The notes below the pieces were generated by a model that was not told where the DNA came from, did no database searches, and saw only the letters and a program-made list of their open reading frames with translations. Source: Liquidambar formosana (Eukaryota > Streptophyta > Magnoliopsida > Saxifragales > Altingiaceae). Taken from it: a DNA stretch of 64,000 nt. Position 1 is the stretch's first letter. Each line of letters begins with the position of its first letter. Below, piece after piece: positions 1 to 11,557 of this stretch. The stretch lies in assembly GCA_039720395.1 (NCBI GenBank), contig CM077833.1, positions 20,025,133-20,089,132 on the forward strand, in the 5' to 3' direction. The position numbers and the translations under genes are program-made.

Positions 1-957
1 CCCAACTAATTCTTGTATTTGGATTCATTTTCATAAGGTGAAACTATAGTTTTACGTTGTCCATCAACCTACCACAACCCTCCTCCTTTTCTAGGCTCAG
101 GACCAGCTGTGGGGAATATAAAGATTAAGCACAGCACACGTGGAGTTACTAGCCCACTTAAAACGGTTAATTGATCTTAAGGAATTTAGGTGTAATTTAG
201 TGAAAGAAGAGTTGTTTGGGGGTGGGTTGGTCATATGTAACTAGAGGCTTTGGTTGGCAGGCTCTAAAGTTTACTTTTGTTCTTGAGCTTTTGGTCAATC
301 AAGTAGTGAAATTGGTTCTTGGAAGTTTATTTTATACACAGTTCACTTTGGGGTTGGAGCTTGAGAACTCTAGATGGAGAAATTTTTACATGGAAGTTAT
401 TTGCACTTCAAAACTATGATAGCCATTCCTAGGGAAGAGCATAGAGTGATGTTTGGGGCACGAGGGAAGGCAGGAAATGAGTGGATCATAGGGCAGTTGA
501 GATCCTGAAAAAATTTAGTTGGTGGAGGCTCTGGATATAATAATACAACCGCTACAAGTTTTCTCATGGAAAACATTGCACACCAGCTTGGGGACATCTC
601 ATGTGATGTTTCCTGCATAATTCTTTTGCCATCTTTTATTTGAAAGAGATGTTTCAAACTTTCAATTAATGCTATGGAGCTGATATCAGCCTTCATCAGC
701 AAAGACCAATCATCATATTAGCTGTTGGGTGCATGCTTTAGCCTACCTTTTTGAATTTGGTCATTGGTTCAACTGAATTGTAATACTTATCACAGTTTTG
801 GGGTATTTTATTAGCAACTTACACAATATGACTTTTCAGTTTCTTTTGAAGAATACATATATTGAGAAAAAGGCAAAGAAATGGCAGTAAACACTAAATA
901 CTGTATAATTATTATTTTCAATTCTAACGATTGGATCATTTGATTCCTTTTCAACAG
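1..957 (+). other. probable intron of the DnaJ gene
   Basis: AT-rich sequence with no convincing exon. Small open frames here have no recognisable product. It ends in a pyrimidine-rich acceptor at 945-957 that feeds the exon at 958. The position implies intron sequence of the DnaJ-type gene. Confidence 0.4.
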
Positions 958-1217
958 TCTTGAGCGATCCTGTGAAAAAGGGAGAATATGACAAGAACGG
1001 GATGTTGCACGTCTATGATTACAATATCATTGTGAGAATATCTTCTATTTCTTAATTTCCCTTGAAACTTTATATGTTATATATATGCCCTTTACTTCCT
1101 TTTTGTGTAATTGGATCAACTCTTTTTTTCTCTTCCTGCGTGCAGGAGTATCTTAATCGTCACAAGGGCCTCATATTAACATGCAATGGCCTAGGGATCA
1201 GGCACTCAATATGGTAA
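958..1217 (+). CDS. DnaJ-domain (Hsp40-like) protein, 3' end only
   Basis: Two exons fit together in phase. Exon 958-1031 follows an acceptor (TTTTCAACAG) and ends at a GTGAGA donor. Exon 1146-1217 follows a GCAG acceptor and ends in TAA. Together they encode a tail with LSDPVKKGEYDKNG, the end of a J domain (helix III/IV region), followed by YLNRHKGLILTCNGLGIRHS and a final Trp. That is the conserved C-terminus of a small plant DnaJ-domain family. J proteins stimulate the ATPase of Hsp70. The N-terminal half of the J domain, with its HPD motif, is not visible in 1-957, so the 5' exons must lie upstream of the window or behind a long intron. The family call is from recalled sequence similarity. 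The exon structure is read directly. Confidence 0.65.
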
Positions 1218-2837
1218 ACCAGAAAAACATGCACAGCTAATCTCTTCAGTACATCTGGGACCATTCTTCATGATGCGTTGCACATATTTAGATACTGCGC
1301 GCAGCAGAGTTAGGAATGAGTAGGAACGAGGACCAGCAGTTTGTGTTGGATGTGTTGGGGTTAAAAGTAATCCTTTACTCATGTATAAACAGGAAATGGC
1401 AAGTATATCCTACTATCTTCAAGTAATATCTTATGATTTGCCCCTACCACCTCTTCTTGAAGGGTTCTGGTTATATAATCTCCCCACCCTCAGTGGCTTT
1501 ATTTATTTATTTATTTATTTTTGCATGGAGAAATTAATGACTTTTTATTTCTGCGAGTTACATATAAATAAGACCAATTCTAAAATACCAGTACATAGCT
1601 GCACTTTGAAAATTACGTTGCATTGGGATGATGTCCACTTACGATGAATGGGTAACATTTGACATTCTTGTGTGCGCGCACATATGTAGGGTCTAGTTCT
1701 ATGGCAGGTTCTTCAATTCCTGGATATGCAGCAAAGGAAGGGGGCACAATCTCTTAGGAGGGTGACAAAGTGGGCAGGGTGATTAGCATGAATGTCACTT
1801 CATAATTGAGGTTCTGTTACAACTTGCCTTGCCAGGAGTGCGCAAGCAAAGAATGTCAATCTTTGATAAGAGCATTGTTGAAATTTTCTTTTGAAATTAT
1901 TCTACTTGAACCACTCTGTGTAACTGTTTCCACCATGATTCTGGGGATACGCCTTTGGCCAGAGGATTGCCATAGGGATTTGTTTATTGAGCATAGGCCA
2001 AAATAAAATTGAGAAACCATGCCCTTCCAGGCGAGCTCACCTGCAACTGCTTAGCCCTGAATTGCCAGTCGAGCATCCATCACTTATTATTGAAAAACCA
2101 ATCACTGTATCTGGGGATCAAGTGCTTGCAAGATTGGACGAGAGGATACCACGCCTCATATCATTCCCCGGTGCAATTTCAGAATAGGTGGACTGTTCTA
2201 AGCTCATGTCTCTCTGTGTTCTAAAAATGACCTTTCTGTTTTTGTTTGGTGATTGTGGTGATGGTTCAACATTACACTATCAATGTATTTTGAAACTTGT
2301 ATAGTACTCAACGGATCAATTCAGTTTTCAAGACCATATTTTAGGAAAATTAAATTAGATGACGATGGGTATTGGGTAATGACACAGAAAAGAGTCCTGA
2401 TCAATTCGGTATGTCATTTAAGCAATCAACCTGGTGTGTTGTAGCATTCAAGTAACCTTATATTACTTGACCTGATTAATTAATTCTCTGAAGGAAATAG
2501 CAAGAGTTAAAAATTAGGTCAACTTTCCTTGTGTCTTATGAACGTGTTTACAACTGAACAGAAACTGGACCATGTTACAGTATACACACATTATCCACCA
2601 TATCCTGGTAAAAGAATTTTTTTTGCATTGCAAAACAGAGAGGAAAGGCAACACTTAGTGCCTGTTTGGGATAGCTTCAGAGTAGAATCAGAAGCTAAAA
2701 AGTCTGTTTAGATTCCAACCTCTCTTTCCTTGTATTACTTATCGTCCATTGTTTATCAGCTTTTGCTCAAACTAAGTAGCCAAAGATCTTGTTGTCGGAA
2801 AGCCCATCTCTCATCTATAATCAAGACTGCAGGGAAT
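1218..2837. other. 3' flank / UTR of the DnaJ gene and intergenic
   Basis: This stretch follows the TAA stop at 1215-1217. It contains only short overlapping open frames (1381-2224) with no recognisable domain. Part of it is likely 3' UTR. There is a short TTTA repeat near 1500-1520. Nothing else is supported here. Confidence 0.4.
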
Positions 2838-4391
2838 TCACAATTCTATCATAACTAAATCATCAAGCAGTTCAAATACAGGCAACAGCTTTCTTTCTCT
2901 ACAAATCAACTCAACCAAAAGAGCCCATAAATTGGGCTCCGGTTTGAAACCCATCTCTATCAATCCAAACAATACTGTAGCTGCATCATCTGCCTTTCCA
3001 GCATTACAAAGGCAAACCAGTAACTCATTTGAAGTTGCAAAATGAGGCAGAAATCCTCTACCCAGCATCAAACCCATCAACTCTATTGCCTTCTCCATTT
3101 CACCTTCTTTGCACAAGAAATTTAACACAATCCTGTAACTTGCTTTGTTCAGATAAACACCCTCATAAGGTAGTCTCTCAACCATTCCAAGAGCCTCTTC
3201 AAACCTACCTCCTCTGCACAATCCTCCGAGTATCACATTGAAAGTTATAAAATCAGCTCTGCAACCTTTTTCTTTCATCTCTTTGAGCAACTCCATAGCT
3301 TCGTCAATTCTCTCAGCCCTACAGAAGCAATTAATTAGAGTGGTGTAGCTAACCGTATCAGGTTTCAGATGGAAGATCTTCATCTCATCAAAAACCTCCT
3401 TGGCCTCCTGCAGCTTTCCTTCTTTACAATACCCATTCAACAGGGCTGAATAATTGAATAAATTTGGGTTGCACCCATTCTTCTTCATGAACTCTATGAT
3501 CTTCCTAGCCCGATCAACTTTCCCTCCACGGCAAAACCCATTAATCAAAACATTGTAAGTTAAAGCATCAGGAATAATCTGATCTTTTGAGACCATTTCC
3601 TCAAACAGATCAATCGCTTCTTGGAGTCTTCCACATTCACATAGACCATCCATCAGAGTTGAGTAGGTAATCAGGTTAGGATAAGAAATCTTAGGATTTT
3701 TCATCTCCTTCACAACTTCAAAAGCAGATTCAAGATCCCCATTTTTGCAATGATGCTTAATCAAAATGTTGTAAATGCAGGTATTGGGTTTTAAGTTGAA
3801 ACTCTTGTTGCAAGCCAAGAGAAACTTGCGGGCAAAATCAACTTGATTTGATTCAACTAGGAGATTGAGACAAGTGCTGATGGCTTTAAGAGTTGGCTTT
3901 TCACGAACAATTGGCTGAATTGCATAGAACATCTCAAGCACTCTTTCATGCAGAGAGGATTTTGAGAAATGTTTCATGAGGTTGAGGAATATACCTTCAT
4001 GGAACTTGCAAGTTTCATAGGTCATTTGATGAAGAACTGCATCAATGGCTTGAAATTTCTTGGACTGAGCAAGCTTATGGAGGATAGTAGCGTAGGTGGC
4101 ATTGTTGTGATTAAAACCCCTTTGCTCTGATACCATGTTAAATATTTCTAGGGCACGTTGTGGATCTCTCTCATGTTTGATCAAGTTGATCGCGGACTCG
4201 TGAGAGATAAATTTGGGTTTCCTCCGAGTTTCCATGAGGGTGGATGTGGCTTCCACTGGGGGGTCTGGTTTGGCAGAAGTGTCTTTGAGATACTGAAGAG
4301 GAGAGATCCATGGAACTGAAGATGATAATGTTTTAAAATGAGAGGTGGAGAAGCAACACTGTTTACGGGAAGAAACTCTCACAAGATTCAT
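2838..4391 (-). CDS. P-class pentatricopeptide repeat (PPR) protein
   Basis: Single-exon gene of 517 residues from the first ATG (4391) to TGA (2838). The open frame extends upstream to 4424, but the codon there is GTG, within a splice-site-like CAG/GTGAG sequence. The protein starts with a basic, Ser-rich leader typical of organelle import. From about residue 190 it carries a run of degenerate 35-residue PPR helical pairs, with phrases such as YNILIKHHCKNGDLESAF, YSTLMDGLCECGRLQEAI, YNVLINGFCRGGKV, YSALLNGYCKEGKLQEA and YTTLINCFCRAERIDEA. There is no E, E+ or DYW extension, so it is P-class, a family that binds organellar RNA to stabilise, process or translate it. Overall it resembles the Arabidopsis At5g18475 type from memory, which is unverified. 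The RNA target is unknown. Confidence 0.9.
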   Translation of the reverse strand: MNLVRVSSRKQCCFSTSHFKTLSSSVPWISPLQYLKDTSAKPDPPVEATSTLMETRRKPKFISHESAINLIKHERDPQRALEIFNMVSEQRGFNHNNATYATILHKLAQSKKFQAIDAVLHQMTYETCKFHEGIFLNLMKHFSKSSLHERVLEMFYAIQPIVREKPTLKAISTCLNLLVESNQVDFARKFLLACNKSFNLKPNTCIYNILIKHHCKNGDLESAFEVVKEMKNPKISYPNLITYSTLMDGLCECGRLQEAIDLFEEMVSKDQIIPDALTYNVLINGFCRGGKVDRARKIIEFMKKNGCNPNLFNYSALLNGYCKEGKLQEAKEVFDEMKIFHLKPDTVSYTTLINCFCRAERIDEAMELLKEMKEKGCRADFITFNVILGGLCRGGRFEEALGMVERLPYEGVYLNKASYRIVLNFLCKEGEMEKAIELMGLMLGRGFLPHFATSNELLVCLCNAGKADDAATVLFGLIEMGFKPEPNLWALLVELICRERKLLPVFELLDDLVMIEL

Positions 4392-4424
4392 GAAACCTGT
4401 TGATGTTTTTATAGAACTTCTCAC

Positions 4425-6211
4425 CTGAAGAACATGAAAATCGGTAATTTGTTATTTTCTGTGCTTGCCTTTTGATTGAAGAGACCAAAAAAGAGCTACT
4501 CATATTTAAAAATCAACCCAGGCAGTGCTCTGATTCAAAATTCATCATATCACAACAACAACAACAACAACAACAATTGAAAATTAGTCAACCAAGAACA
4601 ACAGGACCTAAACAAAAAAAGTGCATATACATAAAGTGTAAACCCTTTAAATCATCTCAGCTCATCTGGGATGCCTGGGCACAATGCTTCATTAGATGCT
4701 AATGGGAACAAGGGCAGTTGAAATTGTAAAAGGCACTACCTCTCTGGCTTGATAGGCAATATTAGTGAATGTTATTTTGTTACTCTTTTCTACTATTATG
4801 TGTCTTAACCAACAATTTTCAAAGAAGAGATGCATACTGATGACAAAAGCATATCAATGGCTCTCAGTGACTCAACCATGAGATCAAAAAACTAAAATCA
4901 TGGTCCGCATAATTTTAAAAGCTTATCAATAAACAGACCTGAGTGGCAAGCACCAAAATTGAAAGCTTTGAAATATATCTTTTAATTTCTTTAAAAAAAA
5001 AAAAAAAAAAAAAGAATATAAAACTTAGAGGAAAATAAAGTAATTGAACACCAATAAATTTTTTTTTTTCCCCTTTAAAAATCATAAACATGTGAGTTTT
5101 TTTCTATTGAATCTCCACAACATGAAAAACATCATAACCATTAGTGATTCACCTGGGTTATAAGAGGAGGGATTCTGCTTCCCTATCTCCATTTCAGTCC
5201 ACCGTCTATAAGTCCACTCAACAAAGCCTTAAAACCGAACTACATGGATTGGCCACCTTTATCCTTATTTGATGTTCAGCTCTATCTAGCGCCATATCCT
5301 CTGATAAATTTTAAATTATCTCCTCCATCTACATTCAAAAATCTAGTAAAATGTAAAAATATCTTCTAAGGCAGAATCACCTCGATAACCATTAATTTAT
5401 AACTTCTTAGAAGATGCCCACAATTATAGTTTCATACATTTCAGTTTTAAAAAAGAAAGCGGACAAAGAAAAGAAAAAAAAAAGAAAAAGAAAGAGCAAG
5501 AAGCAGAAGCTGTAGGAAAAGAGGCATGGAATTTTCATATATAATTATATACCATACTCCATATATGGTTAAGGGAACATAGAATATGAGAATCAAGAGC
5601 CAATATGACTCCCTCAATCATACTTTAAAATGGAAATTATCAATGCCTTGGTAAGATTTCATTCACACACATTTGGTAACTGAAAAAAAATGCAGTGTAA
5701 GCCACCATAGTATTCACTGATGATTTCTCACAATCAAGCTCAAAATCAAGCCCAATTAGAGATATAGAAAAACCCACAATCATCTTCAATCAAGCATATA
5801 TAGAGCCATGTTAAAGTCCAATTACCTCAAAGCATTTCAAACACAAAACACATGGTATTAAAATTGTGGGATTAGAAGCTAAGCATGAGGTATTCGCACA
5901 AGATTTTTCAGCTGAGGATATGATTGTGTTGGGAGAACATGAAAACCCAACTCAGTAGGTGAAAATATAGGGAAAGTTTCAGAGAAAGACGGGTGGACGG
6001 AGAGGAAACACCGTTGTTCAGTCAGCTCTCCTCTATGGCAGTCACCACTGCCTCCATAAAACGATAGCGTCTTTTGGGGAAAGGCTTTATCCAGCACCCC
6101 AGAACCACGCAAATGACGTTGTTTCAAAAGACCACAAAACGCATGGTCTTGTACCATTTCTACAAAATGCAGCGTAGTCTTGGAATTTTATTTTTTAATT
6201 ATTTACTAGTA
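4425..6211. other. upstream region of the PPR gene; no gene recognised
   Basis: AT-rich. A (CAA)n microsatellite at about 4553-4577 makes a spurious poly-Gln open frame. There is an A-tract at about 4993-5013. A purine-rich stretch runs from about 5453 to 5515. The 4425-4440 sequence looks like a 3' splice site, so the PPR gene may have a leader intron here. The segment 5879-6157 is open on the minus strand for 92 codons but has no recognisable domain. Confidence 0.4.
4553..4577. repeat. (CAA)n microsatellite
   Basis: About eight tandem CAA units, upstream of the PPR gene. Confidence 0.9.
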
Positions 6212-6287
6212 CTAGATATAGGCACACGTGCGTTGCACGTGAATAATATTTAAATAATAAAATATTTATGAAAATTCATAAATTCTC

Positions 6288-6337
<50 letters not shown>

Positions 6338-6668
6338 CATGAAAATTTAATTATTTGTTATTTTTTGTTGAAAACATAAATCCCTTTTGAGAAACATGTA
6401 CATACATAATATATCCTATTTAGGTTATTAGAATAGATGGCTCAACACAACAGGTTAAATTTCCTTCTATGGTTAAGAGTCATGGTAGGAATAGGAAATT
6501 GGTTAGGAGTCATGCATAGTAGTGGAGGTAGTGTAAAATTCAAAGTAAGTATTTAAAATTTAAAATAAGTATTTAAATTGGGGCAAATAAGTATTTAAAA
6601 TTTAAAATATGGGTGTAATGGTCAATCAAAAGTTTTTTTGAGATATAGACTTTTATAGGTAGTATAGA
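6212..6668 (-). mobile_element. non-autonomous Helitron (copy H1)
   Basis: Read on the minus strand, the element starts TCTATACTACCTATAAAAG (ending at 6668) and finishes with a 7-bp-stem hairpin (CACGTGC/GCACGTG, 6225-6241) 13 nt before CTAG at 6212-6215. The flanking bases are A and T, as expected for Helitron insertion between A and T. It is 457 bp long, has no coding capacity, and contains a (TA)n run. Close relatives lie at 15256-15673 and 45620-46373. Confidence 0.75.
6293..6333. repeat. (TA)n microsatellite
   Basis: About 20 TA units inside Helitron H1. The copy at 15256 has only a few units at the same position. Confidence 0.9.
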
Positions 6669-7540
6669 TAATTATTTATTTATTTATACATTATATAAAA
6701 GAATTCATTGTTGGATGGTTGAGCCAAATGAGGTCTACCCTTATATAAGCACCTACGAAGACTTCTAAAATAGAAAGAATGATTATGATCTTGCCAAGTG
6801 GCAATGATCCAACAGTTGGGAGAGTTTTTAGAATTTTTGGATTTCTCTTCTCAAATCTAAACCAAAGAAATGCTAGTTGGTTCTAAAGTATTATAGTAAA
6901 TTCTTGTATTCTCTTCTACATTGGTGATCTCAATTTTTTTAAATCTAATGAGAGCTCGATCTTAGTATCGCATGCCGATGAGAGCTCGATCTTAATTTTT
7001 TTTGATGAAGTAAGAAAGCTCGATCTTAAGTAGTTTCCTGAAACCTCTGCAAGGCAAGTTTGTCCTTCCCAATTTCTCTATTATAAGATATCACCTTTAG
7101 TGAATTATATAATTAAGATGAAGAAAAAAAAATTGAACATCAGTGAGTAAGATTGCGTGATAGGATTTAATTAATTAATTAATTAATTTGTTATTGCATG
7201 GGTTAACCAATAGCCAAATAAGAGCAGAGCCTCACCCACACATACTACAAAAGGTTATGTTGATGCATTACTTTATTTTCATGGGCAAGGGTAGAGTGAC
7301 ACCATGCTAGTGTGATTTGAGCTGTCCATAAAAGTAATGGACAACTCATATCAAAAGACCAAAATGTTGATGAGTGAATCATCACCGTGCTGATGTGATC
7401 CGAGCTGTCCATTCTGAGCCATCTATTAAAGACATGACTGCTTGGATCACACTGGCACTGTAATAGTTTTTTTCAAATTATCATCAAATCCAGATCCTAT
7501 TTGGGCATGCCCCATTTCTTTTCCTTTTTGCCTTTTTTTT
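6669..7540. other. AT-rich intergenic DNA with (TTAA)n
   Basis: No gene is seen. A short TTAA-type repeat lies at about 7168-7188. The first ~50 bases (6669-6716) are also shared with the flank of the second Helitron copy (15674-15724), so the duplicated unit is larger than the Helitron itself. Confidence 0.4.
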
Positions 7541-8864
7541 TTTTTTTTTTTTTGGGGATCAGCAAAAGAATAAAATTTTATTAAGTGAAAGTGATAACTG
7601 ATAATACACCCAAAGCCTAGTAGAAAAAGTTGTTTTCCCAGACAGAAAAAAATAATAAATAAATAATAAAAAAGGAGAGGGAGAGAGTAAAATAACGAAG
7701 TAAGGAGGTGACTTTAAAAAGTCAAAGAATGAGGAATAAAACCCAAATACTGAACTATTGGAAATAAAATATATAAGGATCCCTTTGTCCTGATGGGATG
7801 TATACAACGTAAAACTTATAGATACCTCTTCGTTCAGCCTTAAAAAATGAAAAAGGAGACTTAAAAATCAACCCTAATCTCATTGTTGTACCTCTTCCAA
7901 TTTGCTCATTGCAAAAATCCTAGCAGAATAAACAACAGATACTGAAATCCTTCTACAAAACCTAAATAATAATCATCGGATAATAACAAATAATAATCAT
8001 TCTACGAGCAGAACGTGATTAGAACAGCGTATTAGGGGCTTACCTCACACCTCTAGTTCGCTTCTTCTCTTCGATTGGAGAGGCACTCACACGAATTTCT
8101 TTTGCATGTTAATACCTGCACAGAGCGGACCGACCGATGTCCAACATCCCACCAAGCTATTTATCCAACCAAAACCCCCAAAAAATAAGCTGAAAGAAAG
8201 ATCCTGAAATTAAACAAAAGAGAAATCAGTCAGAATCAAAAACCCTAACATGAAATAAAAGAGAAATTGGTAAGAAGAAAGAAGAACAAGAATAGGAGCG
8301 AGACAACACTTGGACAGCAAACAAGAGGGAAACAAAAGAGAAATCAGGATTAACATATAATCTCAGCACACAAAAATGGATCAGAAATTGTATGTAAACT
8401 CAGGAAAATATATATATCTATATATATATATATATATATAACCAAACCAACCGAGAAGCATGAACACCCAACCTCCGATCGCAGAAAGAGCAATAGAAAG
8501 AAGCGTGAGAAGAGAGGGCGAGAGAGCAGTGGTGAAGTGGAAGAAGAGAGAGTGAGATGTGACGAGAGAGGAAGGAAGGGGCCGGACCGCAGAGAAATAG
8601 GTCACCTTCTCTTCCACTTTCTGCGCACCAGATGTGAAAGAATCACCAAAAACCACTCTTAAACGACGTCGTTGATTGGTCTGGGGCTTCAAAACGCACA
8701 GATAGAAAGCCTTCTATGCTTTGTCGCCTTGTGGTTGAACAAACCAGAACACTGTAGAAGCCTAGAGGGGATAGGAGGTGTCGTTTTGCTTTAGAGGATG
8801 AACTTTGAGTTGCCGTTTTGGACCAAACTTTTGGGAAAACCTTCCCTTTTATAGGAACTTTAGA
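7541..8864 (-). mobile_element. retroposon-like segment with poly(A), first of two copies
   Basis: On the minus strand this segment ends with a 3'-UTR-like sequence (CACTTAATAAAATTTTATTC) followed by about 18 A residues (T-tract 7538-7555). That is the signature of a retroposed end. The first ~335 bases (7541-7876) recur at about 16010-16350, and the last ~35 bases (8830-8864) recur at 16357-16391. The second copy therefore lacks the middle. The far end reads TCTAAAGTTCCTATAAAAGG on the minus strand, which resembles the Helitron start TCTATACTACCTATAAAAG. The segment may therefore be cargo of a longer Helitron running 8864 to 6212. Open frames inside have no recognisable product. Confidence 0.45.
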
Positions 8865-9220
8865 TTAGCAAAGGGCAGAAAATTATAACAAAGCCTCTTT
8901 ATTTGGCTTTTTCTTTTCTTTTTCTTTTTTTACATAATTTTTTAAATAAAAAATCATTGTAATGTATTTCTTAACTGTTATAAGTTTAGCAATAAATAGC
9001 ACTATTAATTATCATTTGTAGAATTAGACGAAAACGTCACGCCAGTCACATGCCATTTTAAGAGGTATTTATTTTCATACTTGTTCTTTTATGGTTAAAC
9101 GATGCATTTTAAAATTGTTTAAAATGCACGGAGGCGTAAACCCACTTGGAATTTGAATGATTTATAGTAAACTTTTTTGTAACAAGAGTATTATCTTATT
9201 ATTAATACTATTTTGGGTTG
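8865..9220. other. AT-rich intergenic DNA
   Basis: Nothing recognisable. Confidence 0.4.
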
Positions 9221-9535
9221 GGTTTAATTACAATAAATCTCTTAATGTTTAACCATTTCTCACGTAACCCTCTAAAAAAAAATCAATGTAATATCCCTCC
9301 TTCATTAGGTTTCAGGTGAAAAGTCGAATAAAAATTGGGTGAAAAACCATTATAAGAATGAATGAATATCATTGAGCATATAAAAGGGATATAGTGGTTT
9401 TTCATCTAATTTCTATTCAATTTTTCACCCTGAAACAGCAAAACCTATCCAAAGTCAGTGCATTCATTTTTTTTAGAGAGATTATATGAAATAAGGCTAA
9501 ACATTAGAAAACTTATTGTAATTTACCCTTATTTT
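9221..9535. mobile_element. fold-back MITE
   Basis: The two halves are inverted copies of each other. The left arm begins GGGTTTAATTACAATAAATC. The right arm read in reverse begins AGGGTAAATTACAATAAG. Both then continue with AATGTTTA and a CTCTAAAAAAAAAT stretch, for well over 100 bp. No clear target-site duplication was found, so the superfamily is not assigned. Confidence 0.6.
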
Positions 9536-11201
9536 TCTAAAACAAATAGAAATGTCTAAACCTTTGACCCAATTAATTTTTAAACAATGAGGATTGTGAT
9601 TTTGGATTTGGTGTTGACCTAACTCAGGTAGTCACCCATTCCACCTCTTTTAATGTCCACGATAAATTTAATAGATTGTAGGTAACATAAATAAAAAGTT
9701 AAATTCAAGATCTTAAGCTTCCTAACGCATAACTTTCAAAATTGTTACCCTATTTGTATAATTAGTACTATAATCTCTAAATCTTGTATTGTCTCTAATT
9801 TTTTTTCTCAAATATGTGGCGATGGTGTACACGTGCATTGCACGTAACTTTTTGTTTTTTTTTTTATTCTGAGGAAAAATTATCACATTGTGTAAAAAAA
9901 CACTTACCAAACAAGATAAAAGACGTTGTTAATGGAGAAAGAAGAATTCAGAATCTCGCTATTAATGGAGGAAGTAGAATTCATAATTATGTAGATGATA
10001 TATGTTAAGGCTTAGGGTTTTATATGAATTTGATTCCCTATTTATGTGGTTTTACGAATTAAAGTATACGAATTATACTATATTTTTAATTCTTATTTAT
10101 AAATTCCTATTTATATTTATATGTTTTATAGTCTTATTTTCTATTCCAATCAATGTACTGTATATAAGGATAGAATTATAGTATACTTTGAATTCCTATT
10201 TATATTTAGGGAAAATTAGCAATAACCCCTACTAGGGGTCTTCCTTTTGCAAAAAACCCTACTTAAGATTTAGTAATTTAGTGACCCCTTTTTTTAAGTT
10301 TGTATTTGTGGTAAAGTAAATAGGTGATTTTGTATACCATTTTTACCCTTGTTTTGACCATTCCGTATCTCCTGTATAACATATATGGGAAAATCAGATT
10401 TCCATCTTAAGATACACAGGGAGTAACCATTTTTGGGGGGATATGATTTCGTGGGAGAGAGATTTCGACTCCATCATGTTTCCCTCTCTTCAAACCAGCG
10501 TCGATGAAGGGAATTCAAATTTAAATTCCATGATTTTCTCTCTCTTCAAGTGGTTGTAGGGTTCGGTTCGTGTTTGAGGGTGTTCTTCGTTTCATCTATT
10601 TTGATAGTTTTCCCATATTTTTGTTGATTTTTTTAGAGTGTAGATGCGAAATTAGTTGTGAAAGTGTTTGAAGTGTTGATTTCGGGAAGACCAAAGTATT
10701 GATTTAAAGGTTTTTCGTGAAATATCGCTAGGGGTTTGTGTGGATATCAATATACGGACATTGTTGCTGTATATGTAAGTTGTATACATATATTTTTGTT
10801 TATTTTGAGATTTTTTACAAGTTTTTATGCATTTGTCATTCAAGCATAGAGTGAGTTGCATTTTGGGTTGTTTCTTGTATGTGTATCATACAAGTGGATG
10901 AATAGTTCAAAGATTTTTAGTATAATGAATTGTATTGGGGGCGATATTTTCACACGATTTTGGATTTCTAGGTTTTTAGATGGAAATAGGTGTACATTAA
11001 AAATGAGCTGTAAATAGTATCATGATACTGTCTAGGGTTTATTATAAGTTATGCCTTATGAGTAGTAAAGTGGTACTGTTGAGAGAATGTCATATATGTT
11101 GTTATGTTTTTGGTACATATGTGTTTGTTTTGTTTATATTCATACATTAAATTGATACTGTTTGCGTTGTAATTTAGGTTAACATACACATTTGGATAGC
11201 A

Positions 11202-11557
11202 ATGGACGAAAATATATGTTTAATGTGTACTTTTGGCGGGAGGACAGCTGTTATGCCTGTATATGCACGCACATCTTTTGATGATATTCAAGGGTATGTT
11301 TTATCGAAGTGGAGGAATTTGAGGCTGGAGATGATTGGGCTGTTTTATTCGCTTCCTAGTCATATGAAGATTATGATAGATAATGATGTTGATGTAAAAA
11401 CCGTGTTGTCCATTGGAAGGCGGTTGTGGGGAAGCCAACGAGGAGGCCAAAGAATAGAAGGATACCTTCCAGATGAGAGAAGATAAGGCAAATAAAATGT
11501 AGCAGATGCAAAAGGCTCGGAACCCATAATAAGAAGACATGTCAAGAATCGATATAG
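11202..11557 (+). pseudogene. mudrA transposase remnant, internally deleted
   Basis: From ATG 11202 the frame encodes an N-terminal piece like MULE transposases: Cys..GGRT, an ARTSFDDIQGYVLSKW stretch, then IMIDNDVDVKTVL. From about 11427, in another frame, comes the typical transposase C-terminus. It has a basic GKPTRRPKNRRIPSR segment and a zinc knuckle CSRCKRLGTHNKKTC, ending at TAG 11555-11557, with an in-frame TGA after IPSR. The MULE catalytic domain that should lie between the two pieces is missing, so the junction near 11400-11430 marks a large internal deletion. The knuckle has five rather than the usual four residues between the second Cys and the His. Confidence 0.7.

Noticed and set aside
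4392..4424. Starting the PPR protein at 4424
   Set aside because: The codon at 4424 is GTG inside a splice-like sequence. The first ATG in frame is 4391.
4472..4702. 76-codon frame with a poly-Gln run
   Set aside because: The Gln run is just a (CAA)n microsatellite. There is no other motif or exon signal.
8381..8692. 103-codon minus-strand frame with a Tyr-Ile run
   Set aside because: The run comes from a (TA)n tract. It lies in a duplicated, partly deleted retroposon-like segment. No recognised domain.
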